Shown here in pieces: positions 36,479 through 50,595 of a DNA stretch of 64,000 nucleotides. The DNA comes from Malus domestica (Eukaryota; Streptophyta; Magnoliopsida; Rosales; Rosaceae). The stretch covers positions 40,628,501 through 40,692,500 of the forward strand of contig NC_091671.1 of NCBI RefSeq assembly GCF_042453785.1, written 5' to 3'. Both the position numbers and the translations under genes were made by a program. The notes beneath the pieces were generated by a model, which saw nothing but the letters and a program-made list of their open reading frames with translations, searched no databases and had not been told where the DNA came from. Position 1 is the stretch's first letter, and each line of letters starts with the position of its first letter.

Positions 36479-36760
36479 TGATATGCTGATACGGGGTTTG
36501 AAGGAGCTAGCGGGTATTTTTTTATGGCCGTAGGATCTCAAATAACAACTAATCTGTCTGTCATGCTTTAATGGGGTGGATAGATTTTTAATTTTCATGT
36601 ACCTCTTCCTTAATTTCAGCCGTCGGATCAAAATAATTTGAAAAAGAAACGAGCAAAGAGTATGGGAAGGGCACCATCAACTGTAAAATATATTTTTCGG
36701 TCAATTCAAAGGTCACATCATTTCCTCCTCTCTCACAGCTACCCAACGCAGAAAAAGAAC

Positions 36761-37680
36761 ATGAGTGCATTTCGACAGTTCTTCAAGCGGCTGACTGGAG
36801 CCAAAGCAGGAGGTACCTCCGCTGCCGCCGTTGAACCAAAGGTGAAGGTGGAATACGATGTTTCTTCGTCCCACCCCAGACATGTGATCAAAATTTTCAT
36901 CCATCCAGAGGACGAAGAGAGTATCAACCTCCTAGCCGGCAGTGCAGATCTTTTCTGGAAGTCCGGCAGAACACTGTTAAAGGCGAAGGAGAGTAGCCTG
37001 AAGGAAGCGTTGAAGGGTGAAGGCTGTTGCTTCAGCCAGCAGAGTGAGGAGCGCATCGTTTCCCTGCTTCACCAGTCGTGTGAGAACACAACCCGTCTTG
37101 AGTACCTGGAGCAGGTTGCAGAACATTACGCAAAATATGGACTCACAAAGGGGTCTCCTCCTCCTCCTGTCCGTCCTCTACCACCGTCGAAGCAGGAGGC
37201 AAATGGCAACAACAACGGGAAAGGCAACGGCGACGGGAAAGGGCAAGGGCAAGGGAAAGGCGAGGGCGACGGAACCATTCGAGTTGACATTTTAAAAGGT
37301 AAACTCGGGACTCTCAAATGTCAATGAGTAAAAAAATTAATTATGGCATTCTTCTTTCTTCTGTTTGCAGATTAGGGTTTGTTTAGAGGTCGTTTTGGGA
37401 TTTATTTTTTTCTGAAAGTCTTTTTAGAGGAGGAAGGTTGCATATATTCACTGTTTTAACCCTCTTGATTTTTCGTTTGGATTTGATTCAATTCGTGAAT
37501 TTGCCAATTATGTTTGTTTTTGTGTGATTAGAAAATGGAAAGACATTGTTGTTGGGAAATAAAAATTCATGAAAGCAGTTTTTATAATTTTGGTGTGGTA
37601 GTAAATTGGTAATGAAGGCACTGCATTGACTTTTTATTGTTCAATCGTATGCAGGATCATTTGGTGGAAGAGCAGAATGA
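36761..37680 (+). CDS. Small uncharacterised plant protein (unit B copy)
   Basis: Same two-exon structure as 21304-22223: exon 1 36761-37298, exon 2 37655-37680, about 187 residues with an unaltered coding sequence as far as I can compare by eye. Here an in-frame upstream ATG at 36638 would add 41 residues (MKKKRAKSMGRAPSTVK onwards). In unit A that extension is not open, so I keep the MSAFRQFFKR start. The immediate upstream region differs from unit A by small substitutions (for example AGTATGGGAAG for AGTAGGGGAAG). No family recognised. The Gly/Lys-rich tail and the helical core are described under the first copy. Confidence 0.65.
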
Positions 37681-38205
37681 TGTGAATAAAATTTTGAACA
37701 TTCAGGCTAAGAAAGGAACAAAAGAGTTTTTTGATAGTTTCTTTTAGTGAACGAGGCAGATTTTGTCAGTAGGTTTTGTTGCTCGATGAATTTGGATTGT
37801 AAAAATTGGAATGCTTTTTAGCTGGTTAACCAACATATGAAACCTCCATCTTCGTTTGTGGGTATTTTGAACAAAGACTCTCTTCCATGTCCTCTTTAGG
37901 TGGGGGGATTTTTTTGTATAGGGATTTGGGATGACGCTGGTGACCTTTGTGGTGGTGTCTGTTTGTATCCTGCTTCTCTTTAGTTATGTTTCTGGGTGTG
38001 CTGGGCACCCCTCTGTTTGTTTCTTGGCCTTGGGCCTTGTTGGTTCTATGAACATATGAAACCTATCCTATCCTAGGCTCCTTAATCCTTGCTAAGCTAA
38101 AGCTAAAAAGAAGCCCACTATATAGAATGTGAATAAAACCCGAGTTCCTTCAACTCATCGTCAAATCCTCCTCGTTTGCTTTTGAGCCCTTAATATTTAC
38201 TCATC
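37681..38205. other. 3' flank of the small gene (unit B)
   Basis: Counterpart of 22224-22745. No further feature. Confidence 0.4.
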
Positions 38206-38208
38206 ACC

Positions 38209-38616
38209 ATGGGCAATTCCATCTCCCACAGGCAATCCCATGCCCATGCCCACCGGACAAGCTCTGTGCATTAGTTCAATAAGCCCCGCTAGAGAACCCG
38301 CAGCAAGTCATCGTGGAATTCGGGTCTGCTGTCTCCCAATAAAGGGCAACCCCGGCCCATTGCCTGCAGACGACACGGAAAAGGTTTACTTAATGCTGCC
38401 AATTGAGCGAGGGAAACCAGTGTTGTACATCGTCATCCTAAGAAATCCGTGGTGTTCATTTTACGTGCAAATTTGGTTTTACAATCGATTTCGCCAAGGT
38501 TTTCACCTTTGTTTGCTAGAATATGCCTGGCAAGTGATCCCGGGCAAGCTTTCGTGTTGCCAAACAAGGACAAGGAGTATTTTCATTACATTAGATTGGC
38601 GACTGGAGATTTAAGG
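38209..38616 (+). CDS. Doubtful short ORF(s) after the small gene (unit B)
   Basis: Counterpart of 22752-23153 with a CATGCC duplication (one extra His-Ala) near its start. Frames are short and unrecognised. Confidence 0.25.
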
Positions 38617-38632
38617 AATTAATAGGGAGAGA

Positions 38633-39597
38633 GATGATGAGGGAGCTTTCATATAGTTTTGACAATCTAGCTGAAAATACAAGAAACTTGTGGAAACTTG
38701 TGGAAACTGAATGGTGTGCCATATAAGGCGGTTGTGATGCCAAAAGAATTTGAATTGAAGTTGCCATGGAGAATCGCCGGTGAATCTTCCATAGGGTTTG
38801 AGGTGGAAGAGAACCGCTGGGTGTGGAAAGAGATTTCAGTTTTGTTTATTTCTTTTTTCAGTTTTAATCAAAGGGTGAATTAGGAATTTTAAGAAAATAT
38901 TTTTTGTATTGGGTGTAGAAAGAGGTTGAATGGATTCCAATAAAATTTCCCTTAGTTTTATCTCAGACTGATGGTAATTATGCAATAGGATAAAAATAAT
39001 AATTAATATTTAAAATTTAAGTTGGGGGTAGAAAGAAGTTACATGAGTTTAAATAAAATTTCTCATTCTAATTTCGAATGACCCTCGTGGCTTTTGGTTG
39101 AATGAGTTTTGTAATGAAGTAGATTATGGAAAAAAATGGAAATTACTGTCATCAGTGTTTTTGTGAATTAATTTAATATTTATGCCTTGAATAGATTTGT
39201 GGCCAATAAATTAGATTTAGAATTCATTCTTTGATTCCGTAATGTTCTCCTTAATTACTACATGGAACTTGCCCGGGATTCTGGAGGCAGACGAAATGAA
39301 TTTCAGAAGTGACATGATATGAGATGCATCACAGGAATGTTTCTGGTGTATTGAAGCTAAGCTCTAAACAGTCCGAAATAGAATAATCTACTCAAGCTAA
39401 GCTCTAAACAGTCCGAAATAGAATAAAAGATAAAATAAATCTTTGATTCGAGCGGTAAATGTAACAGAAAAAGGGACAAATCTTGGCAGATGGCGCTGCT
39501 GCTACGGTTGATGAAGTAACCCATGCCACACTCCTAAGAAAAGCTCCAACTACCTTTAACAGAAGCCGAGTTGAGTAGCTTCTCACTCGCTCATCTT
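38633..39597. other. No recognised gene; likely 3' flank of MCM7 at its right end
   Basis: AT-rich. A 61-codon frame (38698-38883) has no known relatives that I recognise. A direct repeat of AAGCTAAGCTCTAAACAGTC occurs at about 39355 and 39398. The right end would be the MCM7 3' untranslated region. Confidence 0.45.
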
Positions 39598-42800
<3,203 letters not shown>

Positions 42801-42849
42801 TGTCAAAAAACAAAAATCAAAATAATAAAACGAGATCGAGTATTCACCA

Positions 42850-42852
<3 letters not shown>

Positions 42853-42888
<36 letters not shown>
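42853..42888. repeat. (AG)n microsatellite
   Basis: About 18 AG units, just upstream (on the minus strand) of the first MCM7 exon, in a position typical for CT-rich 5' leaders. Confidence 0.95.
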
Positions 42889-42891
<3 letters not shown>

Positions 42892-42989
42892 TGGGCAGTC
42901 GTCACACACAGAGAGACTTGAAATGAATGAGAGTTCAGATTTGGCGGCAAATGGGGATGTGGGTGAGGGTTTTTAAACGGTTCATGTAC

Positions 42990-44830
42990 TTAAGAGTGTG
43001 GTTGAAAAATGAGTGAGCCAAATTCCGATTCAAGAGTGAGATATCCATTAAATAATTATGTGTCTACCTGTCATCTGTCAGAATCAAATAAGTCATTTGT
43101 ATATCAATTATCTATTGTATCTATTCCTAACAGAGTGCATGAGGCCTTAGCAGATTCCCGGTGGAAAGATGCAATGAACGAGAAATTGAGATCGTTGAAG
43201 AAGAATGCTACCTGGGAAATAACTGACTTGCCAGCCGGAAAGAAATATGTGGGATGCAAATGAGTTTATACGGTGAAATACAAAGCAGATGGAACAGTAG
43301 ATCGCTTTAAAGCACGATTGGTGGCTAAGGGGTATACACAGAAATATGGCATCGACTACATTGATCAATACAATTCGTGTTCTATTGTCCTTAGCAGCAA
43401 ATCTAGATTGGCCTTTGCAACAATTCGATGTAAAAAATGCATTCCTCCATGGAGATCTAACTGAGGAGATTTCATGGATTCCACTAGGGTGGAGTGATTC
43501 GGACATACGGAAACAAAAGGTATGTAGGCTTAAGAAATCATTGTATGGGTTGAAGCAGTCTCCAAGAGCCTGGTTTGGTAGATTTACCAAGTCCTTGAGA
43601 GCATTCGAGTATAGGCAAAGTAATTGGGATCACAAGTTATTCCTGAAACACCGGAATGGCAAGGTTACAGTTCTCATCGTATATGTGGATGATGTGGTGG
43701 TTACTGGTAACGATCTTGTTGAGCAAGTAGCCTTGAAAAAATATTTGTCCACATAATTTGAAATGAAAGATCTTGGTTCTTTGAAATATTTCCTTGGGAT
43801 TGAAGTGTCGAGATGCAAGTCCGAGATATTTCTATCACAAAGGAAGTATGTTCTTGACCTGTTGAAATAAACCGGTATGACGGCGTGCAAGCCGGTGTCT
43901 ACTCCGTTGGCCGAAGGAATGAAGTTGGGTATCGATCAGAACCAAGTACCGATTGATAAAGGGAGGTATCAAAGGTTAGTAGGAAGATTGATGTACTTGG
44001 CTCACACTAGGCCGGATCTTGCTCATGCCTTAAGTGTAATTAGTCAATGTATGCACAATCTAGGAGAACAACATATGAGTGCACTTATGAGAATATTGAG
44101 TTACTTGAAAGGAAGCCTTGGTAAAGGAATTTTATTTCAAAAAAAATGGACATTTCAAAATTAAGTGCTATACGGATGCTGATTGGGCAGAATCAACAGA
44201 TGATAGGCGCTCGACATCCGGGTATTTTACCTTTGTTGGGGGAAATCTAGTAACGTGGAGAAGCAAGAAGCAGAATGTTGTATCAAGGTCAAGCGAAGAA
44301 GCCAAATTTAGAGGTATGACACTCTGTATTTGTGAACTCTTGTGGCTTAAGTTTCTGTTACAAGATGTGGGGGTCAAACATAGTTAGCCAATGAAGTTAT
44401 TTTGTGACAATAAAGTTGCTCGTGATATTGCTCATAATCCAGTGCAACATGATAGGACCAAACATGTAAAGGTTGACAGGTTCTTTATTAAAGAGAAGCA
44501 AGATAACAAAGTAATTGAGGTTCCTCCCATAGGAACGGACAACCAAGTAGCATATATTCTCACTAAGGTGGTTTCTAGTGACAAGTTCTCCAGGTTTCTA
44601 GACAAGTTGGGCATGTGCAACATCTATGCACCAACTTGAGGGGGAGTGTTGACTTGTATTAGGATTCCTACAATTGTGGGATTCCTACCATATTTGGTTT
44701 CCTAGTTTAGGATGTAATTATTCATTCCTTTATTCTGATAGGAATATACATGATTGTATAGGGTTGTATATATACTTTTATTTTGAGATGAAATACAATA
44801 TTTATTGAAAAGCATTCTTTCTTCTTTGCA
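42990..44830 (+). mobile_element. Ty1/copia relic with 3' LTR
   Basis: It holds a copia reverse transcriptase ([13 protein letters not shown] at about 43300, LYGLKQSPRAW at about 43545, YVDDVVVTGND at about 43680), the RNase H region (CYTDADWAES at about 44168) and the ADILTK-like end at about 44560. Then come a polypurine tract GAGGGGGAG (44638-44646) and the LTR. Gag, protease and integrase and the 5' LTR are absent, and the left edge falls near the MCM7 promoter region. The element is a fossil with a handful of frame breaks. Confidence 0.9.
44647..44830 (+). repeat. 3' LTR of the copia relic
   Basis: Starts TGTTGACTTGTATTAGG right after the polypurine tract and ends near a CA at about 44830. 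A TATATA run lies at about 44767. Short LTRs (~180 bases) are usual in several copia lineages. The right edge is approximate. Confidence 0.65.
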
Positions 44831-45198
44831 TATATAATAGCATAGCATGAATGGTTGATATGACCTGACAAACTAACTCTGAATTATGTTCTGTATGAAA
44901 ATATCTTTGTCTTTTTTTTTTTTAATGGCAGCTGACCCTTTTTAACGGGCCTGATTAGTGGGAGGTTAGTCTTTATGACAGATGCCTAAAACGTGCTTAT
45001 GGCATTGAGCTGGATGTTGGTTCGTTGAAGAATGTTAATTCGACTTCCACTAGATCGTCACATGATTAATGAAGATCCACAACTATGTATTATTCAGATA
45101 AATAATAATACATATTTGATTGTACGCAAATTGATTGTAATTTATTGAATGCTTTTTTTTTTTCGTCAAAAACAAAACATGGAATTGGAACCTTTTAA
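44831..45198. repeat. Short repeat match, otherwise nothing
   Basis: About 45002-45100 matches 24920-25015 (GATGTTGGTTCGTTGAAGAA onwards). The rest is AT-rich without recognised features. Confidence 0.55.
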
Positions 45199-45709
45199 TG
45201 GCGCGTTTACGTATCTGTAATCGGAATGAGAATGTAGAATTGAATTCCGATTACGGAATACTCCGGTGTTTATTAAACATAGAGGAATCAAAAAAGCAGT
45301 GGGGCCCATATAAATTTTGGAATTCAATTCCTTGTATTGGTGGAATTGGATTCCCTAGATATAAGTGGTAATCCAATTCCTGATTGTTTGGGTAATCGGA
45401 ATGACACTTTTGTTCCCTTTATGCCCTCACTTACTTTTTTTATTTCCAAGAGTATCCTTTATAAACCCATTAAAGTATATAAAATATTTGATTTGGGACA
45501 AGGGCATTTTAGTAATCATACTGATTTATATTCCGATTCTGCTGAATTAGTAAACAGCTTTATGGAATTCTATTCCAATTCCAGAACATTTAAGTAAACA
45601 GCTTCAACAGGAATCTGATTCTGACTTCTCCTCATTCCAACTCCTCGTCAATTCAATTTCTCCTCAATTCAATTCTTCATATTTTCATTACCGTTACGTA
45701 AACGCGCTA
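45199..45709. mobile_element. Harbinger/Tourist-type MITE (511 bp)
   Basis: Terminal inverted repeats TGGCGCGTTTACGTA at the left and TACGTAAACGCGCTA at the right match at 14 of 15 positions. They are flanked by TAA on both sides (45196-45198 and 45710-45712), the three-base target duplication typical of PIF/Harbinger. The interior is rich in GAATTGAATTC-like words and has no transposase. Ends are clear and the flanking duplication is perfect, which suggests a fairly recent insertion. Confidence 0.85.
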
Positions 45710-45984
45710 TAAAGGATTAGGGTAAAGGGGTCGGCACTTTGTGGTGGGGACATTTGGAGCCAACAAAATACAATACAATATAATACCGACCTCTCTTTTT
45801 CTCTACCTGAAAAAGTCGAGTCGAGAAGGTTCGATAAGTTCATTTCATCTTTGGCAGCAGCTAATGGCGTCCGCATCCTCACCCTCCATCCTTTATATGG
45901 GAGTTTGAGGTTCCAAAAGCAAAGCAAGGAAGCCAACACCACCAATAGGCAGATTTGACGTACCCAAAACCAGAATTTTTTTTT
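45710..45984. other. No recognised feature
   Basis: Short stretch between the MITE and the next repeat. The chance frame here lacks family resemblance. Confidence 0.5.
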
Positions 45985-46375
45985 GGTATAGTAAGTAGAA
46001 TAAACGCTTAAAATGAAATACTAAGGGGGTAGGGGAGTCAAGCAACTCATAACCAAATTTCGGTTTCGCTCAAATTTCATTGGCCTAAACCACAAGGCAC
46101 ACAAGGAGGAGTTCAAACACCTCATAACCAAATTTCAGTTTCGCTCAATCCGCATTCGCTTATATATGAAAAATTCTCTCTTTTTGTTTTTTTTTTTTGA
46201 AAAAACGGTATGATCCACACTGGGGGTAGGGGAGTGGGCTAAGCCTCATAATGAGCTAGCAATAATGTGGTTCGACAAATTCTCATCTTAACGAGTGTTA
46301 TAAATTTGATACGTTTTTAAAACCTTACATCTAGGCAACAAACTAAACAAACAGATACAACGGAGCACAATTGGG
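45985..46375. repeat. Interspersed repeat, second copy
   Basis: Matches 24498-24880 over its length (AAGTAGAATAAACGCT to CAAACAGATACA) with scattered differences. The T run at 46183-46198 corresponds to the one at 24687. Confidence 0.75.
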
Positions 46376-46439
46376 AGAGGATTACCACATGATTTGAAGT
46401 TTTGAACTTACAATTTTCAACTTCCAATCCTACTTCTAA

Positions 46440-48290
46440 TAGAGCGTTAGATTCGAATGGTCGACTATTTCAGATAAGTCGGACTGTTAGAACGATTGGG
46501 AGAGGGGTAGTGATGGTTGAGATCTTTGGGGTTTTCTTTGTAGGTGGTAGGAAAGGTGGCGGTGGGGGTTGGTAACGTAGGGAAGCCAATAGAGAGAGTG
46601 GAGAACTAATAGGATCGTAGCTCTGGAATCACTCAACCAGGCAAGAGACTGGGACTCACTCAGCCAGAAAATAGAACGAGCAAAGAGTTTGCTAGAAGCT
46701 TTCAATTACATTCAAAGTCTGACCGACAATCCCTTTAGCTCAAGAATTATAAAGACTTATAATATTAAAAGACTCCTACTTCCTATGAGACTCTTACAAT
46801 CTCCAACAATAACTTGACAATTTCTAAGGGACAACTTAATTAAACCTTGTACTCCTAATACACATGAACTTGACATTTAAGGACTGTCTGCTGCATCAAT
46901 CTCCCTATCCCGAAAAAATAAACTCGTCATCGAGTTTGAGATTGTGAATTCATTCCCATAAGTTATGATCATCTTCTCGCAGTTCTTGTTTGCTGATTCA
47001 TGTAGCTTCACTCAGGGGTGGTTCTTCCAACGAGTAAGATATTGTCCATAGGTGCCTCGACGAGTAGAGGTTGAACGTTTGTCTAGGATTTCCAATGAAG
47101 TAGTATATGCATGAGGGACATTAGTAGTTTCGGGACTTGTGGCTGTGGGAACTAACTCAGGTTCGCCATGGAACAAATATAGATCAGAGATGTTGAAAAT
47201 GGGACTTATTTCTATTCCCTCTGACAGTTCAATTTTGTAAGCATTGGACCCAGTTTTCTTAAGCACTCTGCAAGGACCAATCTTCTTCTTCTTTAACTTG
47301 TTGTATGCGGGGAACCTTTCTTTTTTTAAATAAGCCATCACCAAGTCACGTTCTTGGAACTCCACATGATGCCTATGTGCATCAGCAGCTCTTTTGTTGT
47401 TGTTGTAGGCCCTTTCAAGTTGGACTTAACTTTTGCATGGATTTCTTTGATATGGTCAGCAAGTTCCTCAGCCTCCATGTTATTCCTACCAAAATGAGGA
47501 ATAGACACTTGATCCAAGATATGATTGGGGTTTCGACCATAAACCACCTCAAACGGAGTCTTTTGTGTCAAGTTATTCTTGGAACTATTGTAAGCAAATT
47601 CTGCTTGGCCAAATTCTGCTTGGGGAATGACAAGGTCCATTTGGCAAGGGCTATCAATTGCGAGACATCGCAGAAGATTACCAAGTGTTCGATTCCCCAC
47701 TTCCGTTTTCCCGTCAGTTTGCGGATGACGAGTGCTTGAAAATTGAAGCTTAGTGTCCAATAGTTTCCACAAAGTTCTCCAAGAGTGACTCATAAATTGT
47801 GTATCACGATCAGAGGTGATTGTTTTGGGTACACCATGCAATCGAACCAACTCCTTGAAAAATAAATGGGCTATCTTCAAAGCATCAGTAGTCCTTTGCA
47901 GGGGATAAAATGAGCCATCTTCGAGGATCGATCGACTGCTACATAAACTGAATCATTACCCCCTTTGAGTCCTTGGTAGACCCAATACAAAGTCCATGCT
48001 AATGTCTTCCCAAGCGTGAGTCGGAATCGGAAGCGGTTGATAAAGGCTGTTGTTTTATTTTCCACCTTTGGCTTGCTGGCAAGTCATACATCGACTAACA
48101 AATCTCTCCACATCTCAAGACATTCTCGGTTAATAATACCGCTCTTGGACTAGAGCAACAGTTTTGTCTTTGCCAAAATGACCGCCTAAGCCTCCTCCAT
48201 GCAACTCAGTAATAAATTGGAGCCTCAAGGAACCTTGAGGGACACAAAGTTGTGTTCCCTTAAATAAATATCCATTGACAGTGATAAAAA
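46440..48290 (-). mobile_element. Ty3/gypsy relic: integrase and 3' LTR side
   Basis: On the minus strand the order is: zinc-binding part of integrase (about 48060-48260, HGGGLGGHFGKDKT with CMTCQQAK), the catalytic core (about 47340-47880, ITSDRDTQFMSHSW and HPQTDGKTEVGNRT), and a C-terminal part ending in a chromodomain-like YLTRWKNHP (about 47015). A polypurine-like GGGATAGGGAG follows at about 46905, then an LTR-like stretch to about 46440. The chromodomain-like end suggests the chromovirus branch. Upstream gag and RT are not in the window. A fossil with several breaks. Confidence 0.85.
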
Positions 48291-48411
48291 TCGTAGTTTT
48301 AGTGAGCTCTATCTAGTTGTGATTTATTGTCGCTTGTTGTCTGCAGGTTACGGTATGTTGAAAAACTATGTTCGTGAATATCCTATCATTTTTCAAAAGA
48401 AAATACAAATT
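48291..48411. other. No recognised feature
   Basis: Short stretch between the gypsy relic and SINE-like sequence. Confidence 0.5.
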
Positions 48412-48650
48412 GGTTTGGGTGATAATTTTTTTTCTTCTGAACAAACGTTATTATTTACACTAATTGGGTGATAATTTTTTTCTTTTGAACAAACGATATT
48501 ATCTACACTAAGGGGGAAAGGTGGGCAAACCTCACAATGAGCTAGCAATAATGTGATTCAAATTGGCTTTTGGCGAGAATTGAACCTAAGACCTCTCACT
48601 TACAAGTAAAGAGGAATATCATTATACTGTAATACTAAGTGGCAACTTGG
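48412..48650 (-). mobile_element. SINE (minus strand)
   Basis: Read on the minus strand, the element has a tRNA B-box-like GTCTTAGGTTCAATTCTCGC (about 48580-48600), an upstream region compatible with an A box, and runs to a T-rich end on the plus strand (its A-rich tail). A partly duplicated tail (GAACAAACG followed by TTATTTACACTAATTGGGTG) lies at 48437-48475. This is a typical tRNA-derived plant SINE. Confidence 0.65.
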
Positions 48651-48689
48651 ATTGTGAGATAACCACCATCTTCATTCAGCATGCCATCA

Positions 48690-49070
48690 TATGTAGGCCT
48701 GACAACTTTTTGCACAATCTGTTAACCTGACACGAAAATTATAGGTTTTGGGTCACACTCTTAACGAGTCGGGTCATCATTGAATCACCCGTTAAGAGTC
48801 TGTTAACAAGTCGGGTCGTTGAGTAACCCGTTCAAAACCTTATCGTTTACTAAATCTAGAGGCCAGCATGACAATTTCTTGCATGGCTCGTTAATCCAAC
48901 ATGAAACGACACGACCCATTAACAAATCAGGTCATTATCATGTCATCTGTTAAGAACCCGTTAAGATAACAAGTTGGCACGACCTGACGCGTTAAGATAA
49001 CAAATATGCCACAAAAATAACACAAACACGATCCATCAGGCTTAATCATAGGTATGTGCATGCATTTGGG
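48690..49070. mobile_element. hAT-like non-autonomous element, tentative
   Basis: The stretch opens TAGGCCTGACAACTTTTTGC and contains many GGGTCRTT / AACCCGTTAAGA words in both orientations, closing near GGCTTAATCATAGG. This sub-terminal pattern is common in plant hAT-derived elements. I could not confirm terminal repeats or an 8 bp duplication. Confidence 0.35.
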
Positions 49071-49589
49071 TTAAATAAATCAACGAAGTATTCGGACAAT
49101 GATGGTTCCAGCTTTTCACTTTGCATTACTATTGTTCTTCAAACAAGATAAACATAAGAATATATCTCTCCTTTTTGCATTGTGCTTTGGACTGACTGGA
49201 TCACGGAGCTTGAGCAGTTGCGTGCTCTCGATCGACAATTCGTAGTGCTGCTTCCACCCACAAACCCTATTTCCCCCTTATAGGCCTTAATTTTATGTTT
49301 TTCGAATTGACAAAGAAAATCGATTTACGATTCTCTCATTTTCGACGTGAAACCTTACATTCTTCAACACCCATCATACATTTGAGAAATCGATCATGGA
49401 AAAGCAACTATACAATTTGCATATGCGCATCATGTACTATACAAATGGGAAACAACTTGGTGGCAAAATATATTTTGTCATCCTAAAATCATAGGGCGCA
49501 TGCATCGCACTGCTATATATTATCTCAAGTCGTTTTATAGGGTTGGACTAAATCAGAGCCGGTATAGAAGGTAAGGCGAACAACATATG
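49071..49589. other. No recognised feature
   Basis: AT-rich, without a supported gene. Confidence 0.5.
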
Positions 49590-49800
49590 TTATAACCACG
49601 AGCTGGTGGTTACCACGGGCGGATTGCAAGGCTTCCTTCAAATTAAAGTGGAGGTCTTGGGTTCAAAACCCGCTGCTAGTGTGGAAGCTAGACTTGTGGC
49701 CAGGGAGAGGCTGAAATGCCTCTGTTAGTCTTCCGGGCCCCCGAAAAAGATGGATAACCGTAACTTGCCACCAGTTGTCCCTTTTAAAAAAAAAAAAACG
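49590..49800 (+). mobile_element. SINE with poly(A) tail
   Basis: B-box-like GGTCTTGGGTTCAAAACCCG (about 49651-49672) follows an A-box-like GAGCTGGTGGTTACC. The body ends in an A run at 49785-49798. Length (~210) and structure fit a tRNA-derived SINE. Confidence 0.75.
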
Positions 49801-50154
49801 ACAACAACACATATGTTATAAACTTCAATTCCAATAGGCTTCGTTTTCACACATTTATTCTACATATATCTTAAATTTCTTTATTCATGGTATTCTCCAC
49901 TACGCATATGATTTATAAATCATACGGATACAGATAGAATGGTTTGAGAGAAAGATATGGAGTTGGAGGGCTCAACTTTCGTAGATGACAAGCAAAGCAA
50001 ATTAAGCAATGATGTGGAAAAAACATTTCTTCTTCAAGACCGGCCGGGGTCATATAGGTCGCGGACCAGTTTTACACGTGACAAAACAGTCGGCTCTTGC
50101 TGCTATATTTTCACGTAACGTAACTAATAAACTTGTCTTAGAAGACGCAAGTGT
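49801..50154. other. No recognised feature
   Basis: AT-rich spacer between two SINEs. No gene supported. Confidence 0.5.
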
Positions 50155-50270
50155 TTTTTTACCACAGTGGTAGAAAGAAGTTGAGCTCTTGTATGATGAC
50201 ATGGATTCGATTCTCATCGGTCGCTAATCTAACATCTAATTTGACAAAATCTATCGTTAAAAAAAATGTT
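50155..50270 (+). mobile_element. Short SINE fragment
   Basis: ACCACAGTGGTAGAAAGAAG (A-box-like) and CATGGATTCGATTCTCATCG (B-box-like) at about 50160-50220, then a short A run at 50258-50266. The body is truncated compared with the element at 49590. Confidence 0.65.
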
Positions 50271-50595
50271 CTAAGATGTGTATCGCTTACAACTTACACT
50301 TTTATTTATGTTCTGAGAGTATTTTTAATCGAGAGATGCACATTTTAAGATGTAAATGTCACCTTTACATTTTTTTTGTTTTTTTTACATTTCATTCTAC
50401 ATTTCTGGCAAATGTAAATGCAAGTCCTATCTATCAACCATGTGAAATCAGTGGTTTCTTGGTCACGACTGGCTAAAGCTAAATTTTCATTAAAGAGCGT
50501 TTCTACGTGATACAACCTCCTCATTGTATAAGGTTTTCATGATGTTGATCTTGAGCCGCCATCCAAGCATGAATACATTCGTTCAAGAGAATATT
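50271..50595. other. No recognised feature
   Basis: T-rich, no supported gene. Open frames here are short and of low complexity. Confidence 0.5.

Larger units (their letters stand above)
25965..38632. repeat. Segmental duplication, unit B (~12.7 kb)
   Basis: Direct repeat of 10933-23170. The extra length comes mainly from a block at about 35930-36480. Examples of single differences: AGGATGG here for AGTATGG in A (about 28361), GGGACTGGGGCC for GGGAATGGGGCC upstream of the small gene, and a longer poly(T) at about 30402. Confidence 0.95.

Noticed and set aside
49590-49800. tRNA gene suggested by the B-box GGTTCAAAACC
   Set aside because: No acceptor stem or anticodon arm can be folded; the poly(A) tail shows a SINE.
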